A stretch of DNA of 64,000 bases from Bacteroidota bacterium. Its GTDB lineage: Bacteria; Bacteroidota; Bacteroidia; Bacteroidales; Lentimicrobiaceae. Positions 44,563 through 53,678 of the stretch are shown here, piece after piece; position 1 is the first letter of the stretch, and each line of letters opens with the position of its first letter. The position numbers were made by a program, and so were the translations under genes. The notes beneath the pieces are model-generated. The model saw only the letters and a list, made by a program, of their open reading frames with translations. It made no database searches and had not been told where the DNA came from. Where the stretch lies: assembly GCA_023417935.1 (NCBI GenBank), contig JAEZDY010000029.1, positions 62,001 to 126,000 on the forward strand, in the 5' to 3' direction.

Positions 44563-44841
44563 ATGGAAACTATCACAAAAGACATCAAAACGAAAATGGA
44601 TCAGACTAACCCCAATAAAAAAGAGGGATACGTAGCCACCATGATTGAGGAGCAAACAGCTAAAATACCATCAGACGTATATCTGTGGGTAGCACTAGGT
44701 GCTATGGCTGCATCGCTTACATTGAAAATCCTTAGAAAAGATGACACATCCCTTTTCATAGGGCATTGGGCACCATCACTCTTGATAATTGGAGTGTATA
44801 ATAAACTGGTAAAACAATTAGGTCACGACTCAAGATCCTAA
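44563..44841 (+). CDS. Small membrane-associated protein (92 aa)
   Basis: Basic, lysine-rich N-terminal ~35 residues, then two hydrophobic segments (VYLWVALGAMAASLTLKIL and HWAPSLLIIGVYNKLV), consistent with two membrane helices. This resembles small hydrophobic stress proteins that are frequent in Bacteroidota near PRC-barrel genes. A terminator follows directly. Confidence 0.55.
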   Translation: METITKDIKTKMDQTNPNKKEGYVATMIEEQTAKIPSDVYLWVALGAMAASLTLKILRKDDTSLFIGHWAPSLLIIGVYNKLVKQLGHDSRS

Positions 44842-44870
44842 TCAATAATAGCATTCATGGCTTTATGATA

Positions 44871-44933
44871 AACGTCCCGGCACTTTAATGTGTTGGGGCG
44901 TTTTTTTTATGCCTCATTTTCAGGAAATGAGGC
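44871..44933 (+). terminator. Terminator plus adjacent stem-loop
   Basis: The stem AACGTCCCGGCAC / GTGTTGGGGCGTT (44871-44902, some mismatched pairs) is followed by a T8 run. Right after it a second, perfect 9-base inverted repeat GCCTCATTT / AAATGAGGC spans 44911-44933. Confidence 0.75.
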
Positions 44934-45060
44934 TATTTCATAGCTAAATAACTGGTGATCCCTAATAAAAATATTTTCACTTTGTTATCTCAAAATTTTG
45001 AATTAGTTTTGATGACACCTATGTTAAGCCTATGACATGAGTACCTTATGCCTATGTAAA

Positions 45061-45115
45061 ACATAGACATGAGATAGAGATGAGATAGAGATAACATAGA
45101 GATAACATAGAGATG
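45061..45115. repeat. 11-base tandem repeat array upstream of the OmpA/TSP3 gene
   Basis: Five adjacent 11-base units related to ACATAGAGATG (ACATAGACATG, AGATAGAGATG, AGATAGAGATA, ACATAGAGATA, ACATAGAGATG). CCTATG occurs three times just before them (45018, 45029, 45051), roughly the inverse of CATAG. The rest of the 44934-45371 interval holds no gene I can see. Confidence 0.8.
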
Positions 45116-45371
45116 ATACTAGTCAAGTTGATCTTTTTAAAATCACAGAACATATTATCACTATCGGCAAGATATTGTTAAACACCTGTAATTCATACAT
45201 ATATAGGTTTTAGTAATGTCATTTCAGCTTCGTCATTTTTATAAATAAAGTTTTGAAATCCTAGCTGTTGATAAAATTATTTTCAAAATTCTTTACTAGA
45301 ATAAAGTTTTGCTAATTTCACGCAACTTTTGTTCGATTCTGTGATAAATAGTCAAACCTAAAACCAATACT

Positions 45372-47729
45372 ATGAAGAGATTTGCAATAACCATTGCAAT
45401 GATGATGAGTGTCCTCATTTTCAGCAACAAACAATCGTTAGGTCAAGAATACATGCCTTTTGCTCAAAGCAACTATGCCGGAGTAAGTGGGCTTGTTCTA
45501 CAGCCGGCATCTATTGTTGATTCACGGTACATATTCGATATGGCACTATTTGGAGGGGATTTTTCAGCTTCAAATAATTACCTTGCCATAAAAAGAGGTG
45601 CTATGTATAACCCCGGTGTCTGGGATGACACTGATTTTGGCACAAAATACATATACCGGCATTTCAACGGGAAGGAAAAATCTGGCGCAATTAACTTATC
45701 AATGATGTTGCCTTCTTTTATGATTAATATTTCAGATTATACTGCTATCGCTTTTTCTGCAAGAACCCGGGGGGTTGTTAATTTTGACAATGTAACTGAA
45801 GAATTCGCCTTCTTCCTGTCAGAGAGTTTCGATTATGACCCGTTACTCAATCAAACACTCACAAATTCAAACTTGAATATTCAGGCACACTTATGGTCAG
45901 AATTTGGCTTAACATTCGCCAACGTCATTCCAACAAATTCCGAGGAGCACTTCTTAAAAGGAGGCGTTACGCTGAAATATCTCCAGGGTCTTGCATCAGG
46001 GTATGCTTTCGTTAAAAATCTGAGCTTCCGACTCGATGGTAGAGATACTCTTTCATTATTTCAGTCTGATATAAACTACGGGCTTTCAGGTAACTTCGAT
46101 GATGGAGTTGATCCTTTCAATTTCGTATCCGATCCAGGATTTGGCATGGATATAGGATTTGTTTATGAGTACCGTCCAAATATTTCAAAGTACAAGTATG
46201 ATATGGACGGAAGAGAGGGAATTTTACGACCTGACATGGATAAGTACTTATTACGGGTTGGAGTTTCACTCCTTGACCTTGGCAAGATCAATTATTTAAA
46301 AGGGTTCTATAGTCAGGACTTTACAGCTGATGTTAGAAATTGGGACCTTAGCAATATTGAAATAGGATCAGTTGAAGCTTTGAACGATACACTAAGAAAG
46401 CGTTTCCATTTCAGCGATTTAAAAAAGGAAACATTCTCAACCAGAATGCCAACAGCCTTAAGCCTTCAGATCGATTATAATGTTGCCGAAAGGTTTTATG
46501 TTAATTTTAGTCCATTTATTGCATTAAGAAAAGGCACCAGTGTTGTAACCAAAGCACATTATTTCACCACCTTTAGTTTAACCCCACGATATGACCACAA
46601 GTGGTTTGGCGCCGCTCTGCCAATTCAGGCTGATGAATTCGGAAGACTTCGGGCGGGTTTGGCACTACGACTCGGACCAGTATGGGTTGGTTCAAACAGT
46701 TTTATAACAAATTCCCTTGCTGCAAAAACATATAACACAGATGCATATTTTATGATCAAAATTCCTGTATTTAGGAATATTCCAAGAGATACTGATCAAG
46801 ATGCAGTAAGTGATAAAGTAGATTTATGTCCTGATATTCCAGGTATCTGGGCTATGAAAGGTTGTCCTGATAGTGATTCTGATGGCATTACTGATGACAT
46901 GGATGAGTGTCCTTCATTACCGGGGCCTGCTTCATTAAATGGTTGTCCTGATAAAGATGGCGATGGAATCCCAGATAAGGATGATCGTTGCCCAGATCAA
47001 GCAGGAAGCATTGCCCATGGAGGATGTCCGGATTCTGATAATGATGGAATTGTTGATCCCGAAGATAAGTGTCCGGACCAGGCGGGAACAGCAATAATGA
47101 AAGGTTGCCCAGATCGTGACAATGACGGTATAACTGACATGGATGATAAATGCCCTGATGTAGCAGGTAAGCCTGAACATGGTGGTTGCCCCTTTGCTGA
47201 TTATGATAAAGATGGAGTTGCCGATGAAATGGATAAATGCCCTGCAACAGCTGGACCTGTTGAATATGAAGGATGCCCTGATACTGATGGTGATGGAGTT
47301 CATGATGGAATAGATTTCTGCATTAAAACTCCTGGAACAGTTGCGAATAACGGATGCCCTGAAATGGAGAAAGAAGAGGAAGAAGTGATTGCAAGAGCAT
47401 TCTCTGATCTTGAATTTGAAACAGGAAAAGCAGTAATTAAAGCTGTTTCGTATCCTTCATTAAATGAACTGGCTACCTTGCTAAAAACTAAGGATGGCTG
47501 GAATGTAACGTTATCAGGTCATACTGACAACACAGGAACTCCTGCAAATAATATGGAACTCTCTAAAAACAGAGCTCAGTCTGTTAGAGATTATCTTATT
47601 GGTCAGGGTGTTGCAAGCCACAAAATAAAATCAGAATGGTTTGGTCAGGAAAGGCCAATAGCTGATAATAAAACATCTACTGGCCGCCAGAAGAACAGAC
47701 GAGTTGAGATGAAAATAAACTTCGATTAG
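45372..47729 (+). CDS. DUF5723-type outer-membrane protein with TSP3 repeats and OmpA domain
   Basis: 785 residues. A signal peptide (1-24) is followed by a beta-barrel region of about 440 residues beginning YMPFAQSNYAGVSGLVLQPA, which fits DUF5723-like outer-membrane proteins. From about residue 475 come seven thrombospondin type 3 repeats (D.D.DG..D..D.CP pattern), acidic and calcium-binding, forming a rigid rod. The final ~120 residues are an OmpA peptidoglycan-binding domain (GHTDNTGTPANNMELSKNRAQ). It should span the outer membrane and bind peptidoglycan, linking envelope layers. A tandem repeat array precedes its start; its stop is 3 bases from that of the next, convergent gene. Confidence 0.85.
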   Translation: MKRFAITIAMMMSVLIFSNKQSLGQEYMPFAQSNYAGVSGLVLQPASIVDSRYIFDMALFGGDFSASNNYLAIKRGAMYNPGVWDDTDFGTKYIYRHFNGKEKSGAINLSMMLPSFMINISDYTAIAFSARTRGVVNFDNVTEEFAFFLSESFDYDPLLNQTLTNSNLNIQAHLWSEFGLTFANVIPTNSEEHFLKGGVTLKYLQGLASGYAFVKNLSFRLDGRDTLSLFQSDINYGLSGNFDDGVDPFNFVSDPGFGMDIGFVYEYRPNISKYKYDMDGREGILRPDMDKYLLRVGVSLLDLGKINYLKGFYSQDFTADVRNWDLSNIEIGSVEALNDTLRKRFHFSDLKKETFSTRMPTALSLQIDYNVAERFYVNFSPFIALRKGTSVVTKAHYFTTFSLTPRYDHKWFGAALPIQADEFGRLRAGLALRLGPVWVGSNSFITNSLAAKTYNTDAYFMIKIPVFRNIPRDTDQDAVSDKVDLCPDIPGIWAMKGCPDSDSDGITDDMDECPSLPGPASLNGCPDKDGDGIPDKDDRCPDQAGSIAHGGCPDSDNDGIVDPEDKCPDQAGTAIMKGCPDRDNDGITDMDDKCPDVAGKPEHGGCPFADYDKDGVADEMDKCPATAGPVEYEGCPDTDGDGVHDGIDFCIKTPGTVANNGCPEMEKEEEEVIARAFSDLEFETGKAVIKAVSYPSLNELATLLKTKDGWNVTLSGHTDNTGTPANNMELSKNRAQSVRDYLIGQGVASHKIKSEWFGQERPIADNKTSTGRQKNRRVEMKINFD

Positions 47730-47732
47730 ATT

Positions 47733-50700
47733 TTATTCTTTCACGAATTTAATAAAGTTAGTGTAATTGCCGTCGGTGATAACTATCAGGTATATTCCCT
47801 GAGCGTAGTCACTGGTGGCAATTACTCTTTTATCGGTAAAGGTTCCAACAAGTAATGTTTCACCCGTAGCTTTAATTATCTTGAACTCAAGTTTTGAAAA
47901 ATTGCCTGGTTTCTCAAGTGTTAGCTCATTCGAAACAGGATTAGGATAGGCAATAACTTTTGACTTATTGTCAATCTGGGGAACATCGGATACAATGACC
48001 TGAATCACATTTGAGGTATCAGAAACACAACCATTTATTGTAATTATTGTGTAGTAGTAGTCATCCCATGTTACCTCATAATCCTGAGCTGTTGCTCCTT
48101 CAATCATGCCGGCAAATGTGTGCCATTGATTACCTTCAATATAATCAGAATGCAGATCGTGACCGTTTTGTGTGATGTTGGGTTTAGTTGGCGTTTGCCT
48201 TACTTCAACAGGCATTGATGATTCACCTCCTGCACCACATAAGTTAACACCTGCTACAGTAATCATTCCTGAAATTGAGTTAGCATCGTAGCTTACCACT
48301 ATAGTATTGGAATCGCTTTGCCCCATAGCACCAACAGGAAGAGTCCATTCATAATTGGTAGCCCCGGCAATTTGTGAAACACTGTATAAAACATCCTGTT
48401 CGCCTTGACATATAGATGAAGGACCATTAATATTACCTGCCTCTGATGGTAGCACATTTACATTGATCTGTGTGGTTGTTGGTTCCCCATTACCGCAGCT
48501 ATTACCACCATATACAGAAATTGTTCCTGTTGTGGCAGTATTGCTAAAGTCAACTAAAATAGTGTTTGTGTTACTTGTACCAGTTGCACCGGGAGGTAAT
48601 GACCATTCGTAGTAAGTTGCGCCGATTATTTCATCAATAGAATACAATACTGACATCTGAGACTGGCATACTTCCAAAGCACCAGATATAGGACCTGCTG
48701 ATTGAGGAAGTGCGCTAACTATAATGGAAAGCGACGAAGCGGTGCCATTCCCATAGGCATTCACTCCATATACACTTAACTCTCCGGATATTGCATTAAT
48801 ATCAAAGCTTACAATAATGGTTGATGAATCACTTGATCCGGTTGCTCCTTCAGGCAAAGTCCACACATAGGAAGTGGCACCGGCTATTGGCTCAACACTA
48901 TAGGCAACCTCCATTTCCAATTCGCAAACAGATTCAGGGCCAGTTATTGCACCTGCAGGAGCTGGTGGTGCAGTGTTTAATAAAGGCGAAGTCCATAAGC
49001 CACGTCCAAATGTACCAGCTCGCAAAACATCCAACGCTGGATTACTGTCGTAATAAATTTCAAGTTCAGTTATCCAGGCTGCTGCAGGTAATCCATCGCT
49101 ATATTGGATCCATTGAGAGGAAACAGCATCACGATAGAATACACCAATGTCAGTGCCTAGATAGAGCCCTTCATTGCTATTATGGTAGTATACCAGTGTA
49201 TGCATCTGAACATCAGGAAGGTTACCGGTGATATTCATCCATGATAAACCTTTATTAAGCGACTTAAAAACCTGATTTTGCTGTACCAGATATACAATAT
49301 TCTCGTCTATTGGGCTCGTTTCAATTGCAGTAATGGTGTTACCTGACAGAAGAGATCCTGTTATGTTCGACCAGTTAACAGTAGGTGCCTTCACATTATC
49401 ACTCCGGTATAGACTTGAGCCGTTTGAAACATAAAGAATATTTGTATTGGCATCAGATTGTGCCATTTCATCAAAGTCATTAACATTCAGGTTTGAGATC
49501 TTTGTCCATGTCACATTACTAGTGTTAGGTGATTTGATGTTGGTACTACGCCAAACATTATCATAGCCTATAAACATTATGTTCCCATCATTGTGGTCAA
49601 TTACAAAAGGTGTGACCCAGCCGCCGCTTTCATTAATGCCATTGACACCGTCACCAGCTATCTGATCACCATTACCCTGATTTATATGTCTATATATAGG
49701 ACCATAATATAAAGTTGAATAGCTATAATTGTTATTGGTAGGATCAAAGGCGCACTGCATTCCGTCGCCACCATTAACATTTACCCAGCCGTTGCTAGTA
49801 ATTGTTGAGCTACCATTATCCTGATAACCGTTAATAACAAAGTCCTTATTGGTGGCACTCTGGCCTATCTTATATGCCTGGCTAATCACTAGTCCATTAC
49901 TGATCTCATTCCAGGAAGCACCTCCGGTATTAGTCCAGTATACTCCGCCATCATTACCGGCATACAACCTGTTGTTAATTGGGTTAAATTCCAGTACGTG
50001 TAAATCAGCATGTACAGAAGGTACTCCACAATCACCCCACCAGTGTGAGTTGATTGCCCAGGTTTGACCACCATTTACAGATTTGAAGCAATTTACTCCT
50101 CCGGCATAAATAATATCGGCATTCAAGGGATCAGAAGCAATATCTAGATCATACCATGCCTGCCCACCCGATCCTCCATTGCAGTCCCAACTCATAATGT
50201 TTGGAGTTGTTGAACGTACAGTAAAAGTAAGTCCACTATCAGTTGATTGGTAAAGCCCTTTAAAAGAATCATCATTCGTTATTATGAAATATACAATTGA
50301 CGGGTTTGCCGGTGAAACAGCAATTGCGCCACGACTTGAAGTAGGTAAACCAGTCGTAATTTGGGTAAATGATTGACCATTGTTAGTTGAGCGATAGAAA
50401 TTACCTGAACGGGTAGCATACACAATGTTTGGATCGCCGGGTTTGAGTACTACATCTTTAAAATTACCGGTGCTAACATTAGTCCAGCTAACTCCGCCAT
50501 TAACAGTGCGGAAAAGGCCACTGCTGGTAGCAGCTATTAATTTCATATTGTCTACCGGATGGATTGCTATTTTGCCGACTGTGGCTGTTGTCATCCCGGC
50601 ATTTGAAGGTTGAAAAGTAATTCCGCCATCCACACTCTTCCAAACCCCAATACCAGGCGCATCACCATGGTCACGATCTCCGGTGCCTATATATATTATG

Positions 50701-51302
50701 TTGGGGTTTACGTGGTCAACAACAATTGACGAAACACCCAGTGTTGGTAAATTATCAGTAAGAGGCGTCCACGAACTCCCGCCGTTAGTCGTTACCCATA
50801 GCCCTCCTGCAGGAGCCCCGGCATAAATCGTGGTAGCATCAGTTGGATGGAATGCAATTGCATTTACCCTCCCCAGACCCCTATATCCATTATATCCTGA
50901 CGGAACTGAAACCGGACCAAGTGAAGTCCAGTTGCCATTGCTAGTGAGGCTCATTACTCTACCTGATTGGCTAGGCAAATTTGCAATTCGAGGAAAAGAC
51001 TTCAATGATTCAATTGCTTTAATATTTCGTGTAGGGGAAGGTTTAGTGCCATCGGGTGAAACCTTTTTACCCATCCAGTATTCCCATCTTTTAAAAGCCT
51101 TAAACCCGTTGCCCCTGGTAACTTTCCTATCTTCCCAATATTCATTAAAGGCTTTCTGGGTTTCAAAAAAGTTAGCATCGGGATTTTGCATCATTTCAAT
51201 CCAATGAGGATGTGACCTATAATCGAGGTCCTTGTCTTGAGCCTTAGTTCCAAATGAAATTGCAAATGCAAAGAATAAAGCGAGCGTAGTTATTCTGATC
51301 AT
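47733..51302 (-). CDS. Giant secreted beta-propeller/PKD-like protein with T9SS sorting domain
   Basis: 1189 residues. A signal peptide (1-22) and a charged N-terminal region lead to repeated sialidase/VPS10-like propeller blades with W-T/S-x-x-N-G-G-x-S-W motifs (GGLWVTTNGGSSWTPLT, GVWKSVDGGITFQP, GLFRTVNGGVSWTNV; about residues 130-780). Three PKD-like modules follow (about 790-1060; ATSYVWTLPEGA, ATYYEWSLPPGA, ATNYEWTLPVGA), each ending in a cysteine pair. The C-terminus is a T9SS sorting domain (AYPNPVSNELTL ... NFIKFVKE). Such proteins are surface adhesins or glycan-acting; no catalytic residue is certain. A TATCTTTG -7 box lies at 51383-51376. Confidence 0.85.
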   Translation of the reverse strand: MIRITTLALFFAFAISFGTKAQDKDLDYRSHPHWIEMMQNPDANFFETQKAFNEYWEDRKVTRGNGFKAFKRWEYWMGKKVSPDGTKPSPTRNIKAIESLKSFPRIANLPSQSGRVMSLTSNGNWTSLGPVSVPSGYNGYRGLGRVNAIAFHPTDATTIYAGAPAGGLWVTTNGGSSWTPLTDNLPTLGVSSIVVDHVNPNIIYIGTGDRDHGDAPGIGVWKSVDGGITFQPSNAGMTTATVGKIAIHPVDNMKLIAATSSGLFRTVNGGVSWTNVSTGNFKDVVLKPGDPNIVYATRSGNFYRSTNNGQSFTQITTGLPTSSRGAIAVSPANPSIVYFIITNDDSFKGLYQSTDSGLTFTVRSTTPNIMSWDCNGGSGGQAWYDLDIASDPLNADIIYAGGVNCFKSVNGGQTWAINSHWWGDCGVPSVHADLHVLEFNPINNRLYAGNDGGVYWTNTGGASWNEISNGLVISQAYKIGQSATNKDFVINGYQDNGSSTITSNGWVNVNGGDGMQCAFDPTNNNYSYSTLYYGPIYRHINQGNGDQIAGDGVNGINESGGWVTPFVIDHNDGNIMFIGYDNVWRSTNIKSPNTSNVTWTKISNLNVNDFDEMAQSDANTNILYVSNGSSLYRSDNVKAPTVNWSNITGSLLSGNTITAIETSPIDENIVYLVQQNQVFKSLNKGLSWMNITGNLPDVQMHTLVYYHNSNEGLYLGTDIGVFYRDAVSSQWIQYSDGLPAAAWITELEIYYDSNPALDVLRAGTFGRGLWTSPLLNTAPPAPAGAITGPESVCELEMEVAYSVEPIAGATSYVWTLPEGATGSSDSSTIIVSFDINAISGELSVYGVNAYGNGTASSLSIIVSALPQSAGPISGALEVCQSQMSVLYSIDEIIGATYYEWSLPPGATGTSNTNTILVDFSNTATTGTISVYGGNSCGNGEPTTTQINVNVLPSEAGNINGPSSICQGEQDVLYSVSQIAGATNYEWTLPVGAMGQSDSNTIVVSYDANSISGMITVAGVNLCGAGGESSMPVEVRQTPTKPNITQNGHDLHSDYIEGNQWHTFAGMIEGATAQDYEVTWDDYYYTIITINGCVSDTSNVIQVIVSDVPQIDNKSKVIAYPNPVSNELTLEKPGNFSKLEFKIIKATGETLLVGTFTDKRVIATSDYAQGIYLIVITDGNYTNFIKFVKE

Positions 51303-51414
51303 CTTTTTATTTATGATTTATGTTTCTAAGAACTTTTTCTTACAGATAACTCCCTGTATGGCAATAGAGCCGATACAAAGATAATGGAGTTGTAATCAAC
51401 TCAGTAAAATATTT

Positions 51415-51458
51415 GACGGGGAAAGTTTCCCCGTCGCGGGGCATAATTACCGGGGAAA
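51415..51458. promoter_or_regulatory. Palindromic operator cluster upstream of the beta-helix T9SS gene
   Basis: A perfect inverted repeat with 10-base arms around one central G spans 51415-51435; its core GGGGAAAGTTTCCCC (51418-51432) matches the palindrome at 42068-42082. Half-sites resembling GGGG...ATTACC (51438-51451) and GGGGAAA (51452-51458) follow. The site lies 174 bases before the GG of the promoter element at 51599. Confidence 0.6.
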
Positions 51459-51597
51459 TGGGTGAAGATCAAGTCGTTACATATAGTCATAAAAAATTAT
51501 CCTGCCAATCATAAATGTACCGTACGCATTGATATTGTTGCGTTTCAGGTTAAATTGGATTTAAATAAATGATCATTTTCAGTTCTAATAAAACCAG

Positions 51598-51613
51598 CGG
51601 CATCATTTTTCAA
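51598..51613 (+). promoter_or_regulatory. GGCAT-type promoter element
   Basis: CGGCATCATTTTTCAA lies 64 bases before the ATG at 51663 and resembles TGGCATTATCTTTCTT at 42238. Both lack the GC at the -12 position needed for a classical sigma-54 promoter. Confidence 0.4.
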
Positions 51614-51662
51614 ATAGGGTGAGTGATCTCGAACAGATCATAACCACAAAACTACTACTGAA

Positions 51663-53390
51663 ATGATTACAAGAAACTCAACTTCAGAACCTAACAGTTC
51701 ACTCATTGCAGCTCAACCTGAGTATAAATCACGTAAAAGATTCGTGTTTTTAACCGTTTTCTTATTGGCGACCTATTTCACAGTAACAGGTTTGCTTTTT
51801 GCTGCTACAATCTACATTGATCCAACATACACTTCTTCATACCAAAACGGATCAATAAGCAACCCATACAATTCATGGTCGAAATTTACTATATCAAGTG
51901 GGAATACTTATTTGCAGAAGGCAGGAACAACATTTAATACCAGCAGCGGATTATCAGTCAATGGTAAATCGAATGTGACATTGGGAACATATGGAACCGG
52001 CTCAAAAGCAAAGATTAATGCTACAGGCAGTGGCAACCATATCATTAATGTTACAAATTCTTCTACAGTTATAATAAAAGACCTGGAAATTACATCCACC
52101 GGCACATGGATATCAGGTATTATTATACAGGGTAATAGTGCAGGAAACAACACTGTTAACAACTGTATCGTTCGTAAGACGGAATGGGGTATCAGGTTAA
52201 TAACCACTGCAGGTGGCAATAAAATCTTGCATTCCACAATTAATGATATCAAAGACGATGGTATTTATGCAAAAGATGTAAGCACTATTGAGATTGGTTT
52301 CTGCACAATTTATGATATTAACAAGAAGTATCTTGTAAACACCAACCAAAGCTATTCAGCAGGTGATGGCATTCAGCTCGCTTCAACAAATAATATGAAT
52401 TTCAACATCCACGATAATATCATAGATCACTCATCAATGGGTAATAAATTTTGCATCATTGCATGGGGAAATAACTATACAGGAATTATAGAGCGCAATA
52501 CCATCATTGCCAGTACAACCAAAAATGTAAGTGGTATATATTTATCACCTACTACTAAGACAGTAACAGTACGTTACAACATGATAAAGAATGGCAAGAA
52601 TGGAATATACTCTTTTGCAAAAGTTGATGCATATTATAATGCTTTCGCTAATAACTTAATAGGGGTGTACACAAATCCTAACTATACCCTTAATGCCCGC
52701 AATAACGTATTCTACAATAATTCACAATACGGGGTCTATTCAACTTCCAGTACCAATGTAACCCTAAGGAATAACATCTTCAATATGGGATCTACAGCTC
52801 ACAAGGCTATTAAAACAGGTGGTTCTATTTCTTCAAACAATAATGTTTTCAATACTCAGCACTCTGGTTTTATAAACAACTCATCAAGTCTTACAGCATG
52901 GAGAAACGCATCGGGAAATGATCAGAATTCATTGGTAGGAAACCCAAGTTTCAAGAATGCAGGTGCGCATGATTTTCATTTGAATTCGAACTCTCCAGCT
53001 ATAAACAGAGGTGCTCATGTTAGTCTTAACAAGGATTATTATGGTGGTTTGGTTCCTGTTGCCGGAAACCCTGATGCCGGAATTTCAGAATTCAATAATG
53101 GAAAAGCAGGAGAAGTGATTGCCTCAAACGACTCTATTGGTGCTGCAAAGGAGATGGTTCTCTATCCTAACCCATCAGTTGACGGACGATTCGCAGTTAA
53201 GCTTGGAAAGATGTATGAGAAAACTGATATGGAGGTTTTTGATATGACTGGTCGACTGGTGAAACAAGTAACAGTATTAATGACTGCTGAAGGAAAAGTT
53301 GACATGAGTACTTTACCTGATGGTGCCTACTTGATCAGGGTTGATACCGGTGCTGAGAAAAAAACATTAAAAGCTATTAAGAATCATTGA
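51663..53390 (+). CDS. Right-handed parallel beta-helix protein with T9SS sorting domain
   Basis: 575 residues. The hydrophobic export segment (residues ~27-48, FVFLTVFLLATYFTVTGLLFA) sits after an unusually long polar n-region of 26 residues. The body (about 80-470) is made of repeated N-rich beta-helix coils (NTVNNCIVRK, NKILHSTINDIKDDGIYAKD, NMNFNIHDNIIDHS, NNVFYNNSQYGVYS) as in pectate-lyase-like/NosD folds. The C-terminal ~80 residues (YPNPSVDGRFAVKL ... LPDGAYLIRVDTG) are a T9SS type A sorting domain. Lyase activity is not assignable. It shares its promoter architecture with the gene at 42301. Confidence 0.82.
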   Translation: MITRNSTSEPNSSLIAAQPEYKSRKRFVFLTVFLLATYFTVTGLLFAATIYIDPTYTSSYQNGSISNPYNSWSKFTISSGNTYLQKAGTTFNTSSGLSVNGKSNVTLGTYGTGSKAKINATGSGNHIINVTNSSTVIIKDLEITSTGTWISGIIIQGNSAGNNTVNNCIVRKTEWGIRLITTAGGNKILHSTINDIKDDGIYAKDVSTIEIGFCTIYDINKKYLVNTNQSYSAGDGIQLASTNNMNFNIHDNIIDHSSMGNKFCIIAWGNNYTGIIERNTIIASTTKNVSGIYLSPTTKTVTVRYNMIKNGKNGIYSFAKVDAYYNAFANNLIGVYTNPNYTLNARNNVFYNNSQYGVYSTSSTNVTLRNNIFNMGSTAHKAIKTGGSISSNNNVFNTQHSGFINNSSSLTAWRNASGNDQNSLVGNPSFKNAGAHDFHLNSNSPAINRGAHVSLNKDYYGGLVPVAGNPDAGISEFNNGKAGEVIASNDSIGAAKEMVLYPNPSVDGRFAVKLGKMYEKTDMEVFDMTGRLVKQVTVLMTAEGKVDMSTLPDGAYLIRVDTGAEKKTLKAIKNH

Positions 53391-53426
53391 TCAGCAGTAA
53401 AATATTATTAGAATCTAAATATACAG

Positions 53427-53579
53427 GATTTTTGGTGATTTGAATATTGGATTGGAATTGGATTGGTGATTAATAATTGGAATTGGATTTTTGGTGATTA
53501 AATTAAATGATTGGAATTGATTTTTGGAGATTAAATTAAATGATTGGAATTAAATTTTGGTGGTTGTATTAAATGACCT
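53427..53579. repeat. Degenerate 33-base tandem repeat
   Basis: About 4.5 units starting GATTTTTGGTGATT, at 53427, 53461 (shortened), 53486, 53519 and 53552, with a strict 33-base spacing in the last three. Inside the unit TTAAATGATTGGAATT recurs. It lies between the beta-helix gene and its terminator. Confidence 0.75.
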
Positions 53580-53600
53580 TTTTCATGCAACAATTAAACC

Positions 53601-53635
53601 AAACGGGTTGTCTATCGAAGACAACCCGTTTTTCT
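53601..53635. terminator. Strong terminator
   Basis: Perfect 12-base stem AAACGGGTTGTC / GACAACCCGTTT around a 7-base loop followed by a T run. It lies between the beta-helix gene (plus) and the OmpA gene (minus), and may serve both. Confidence 0.85.
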
Positions 53636-53678
53636 TATATTGTTGAATTTATTGTAATTAATATTATCGGAAGAGGGT

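Larger units (their letters stand above)
51303..51662. other. Divergent intergenic region
   Basis: About 360 bases between the giant T9SS gene (minus) and the beta-helix gene (plus). It holds a strong palindrome at 51415-51435, further GGGG-rich half-sites at 51437-51458, a -7 box for the minus gene at 51383-51376 and a GGCAT promoter-like element at 51598-51613 for the plus gene. No gene is visible in it. Confidence 0.5.

Noticed and set aside
45061..45115. Possible CRISPR or iteron origin
   Set aside because: Units are 11 bases without spacers, and there is no replication gene or dnaA boxes nearby, so neither a CRISPR nor an origin is supported.
46888..47303. Long minus-strand frames rich in His/Tyr and Ile/Ser
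   Set aside because: They are mirror images of the acidic TSP3 repeats of the OmpA gene, produced by its codon bias.
53427..53579. Possible CRISPR array
   Set aside because: The units are adjacent and degenerate, with no unique spacers and no cas genes nearby.
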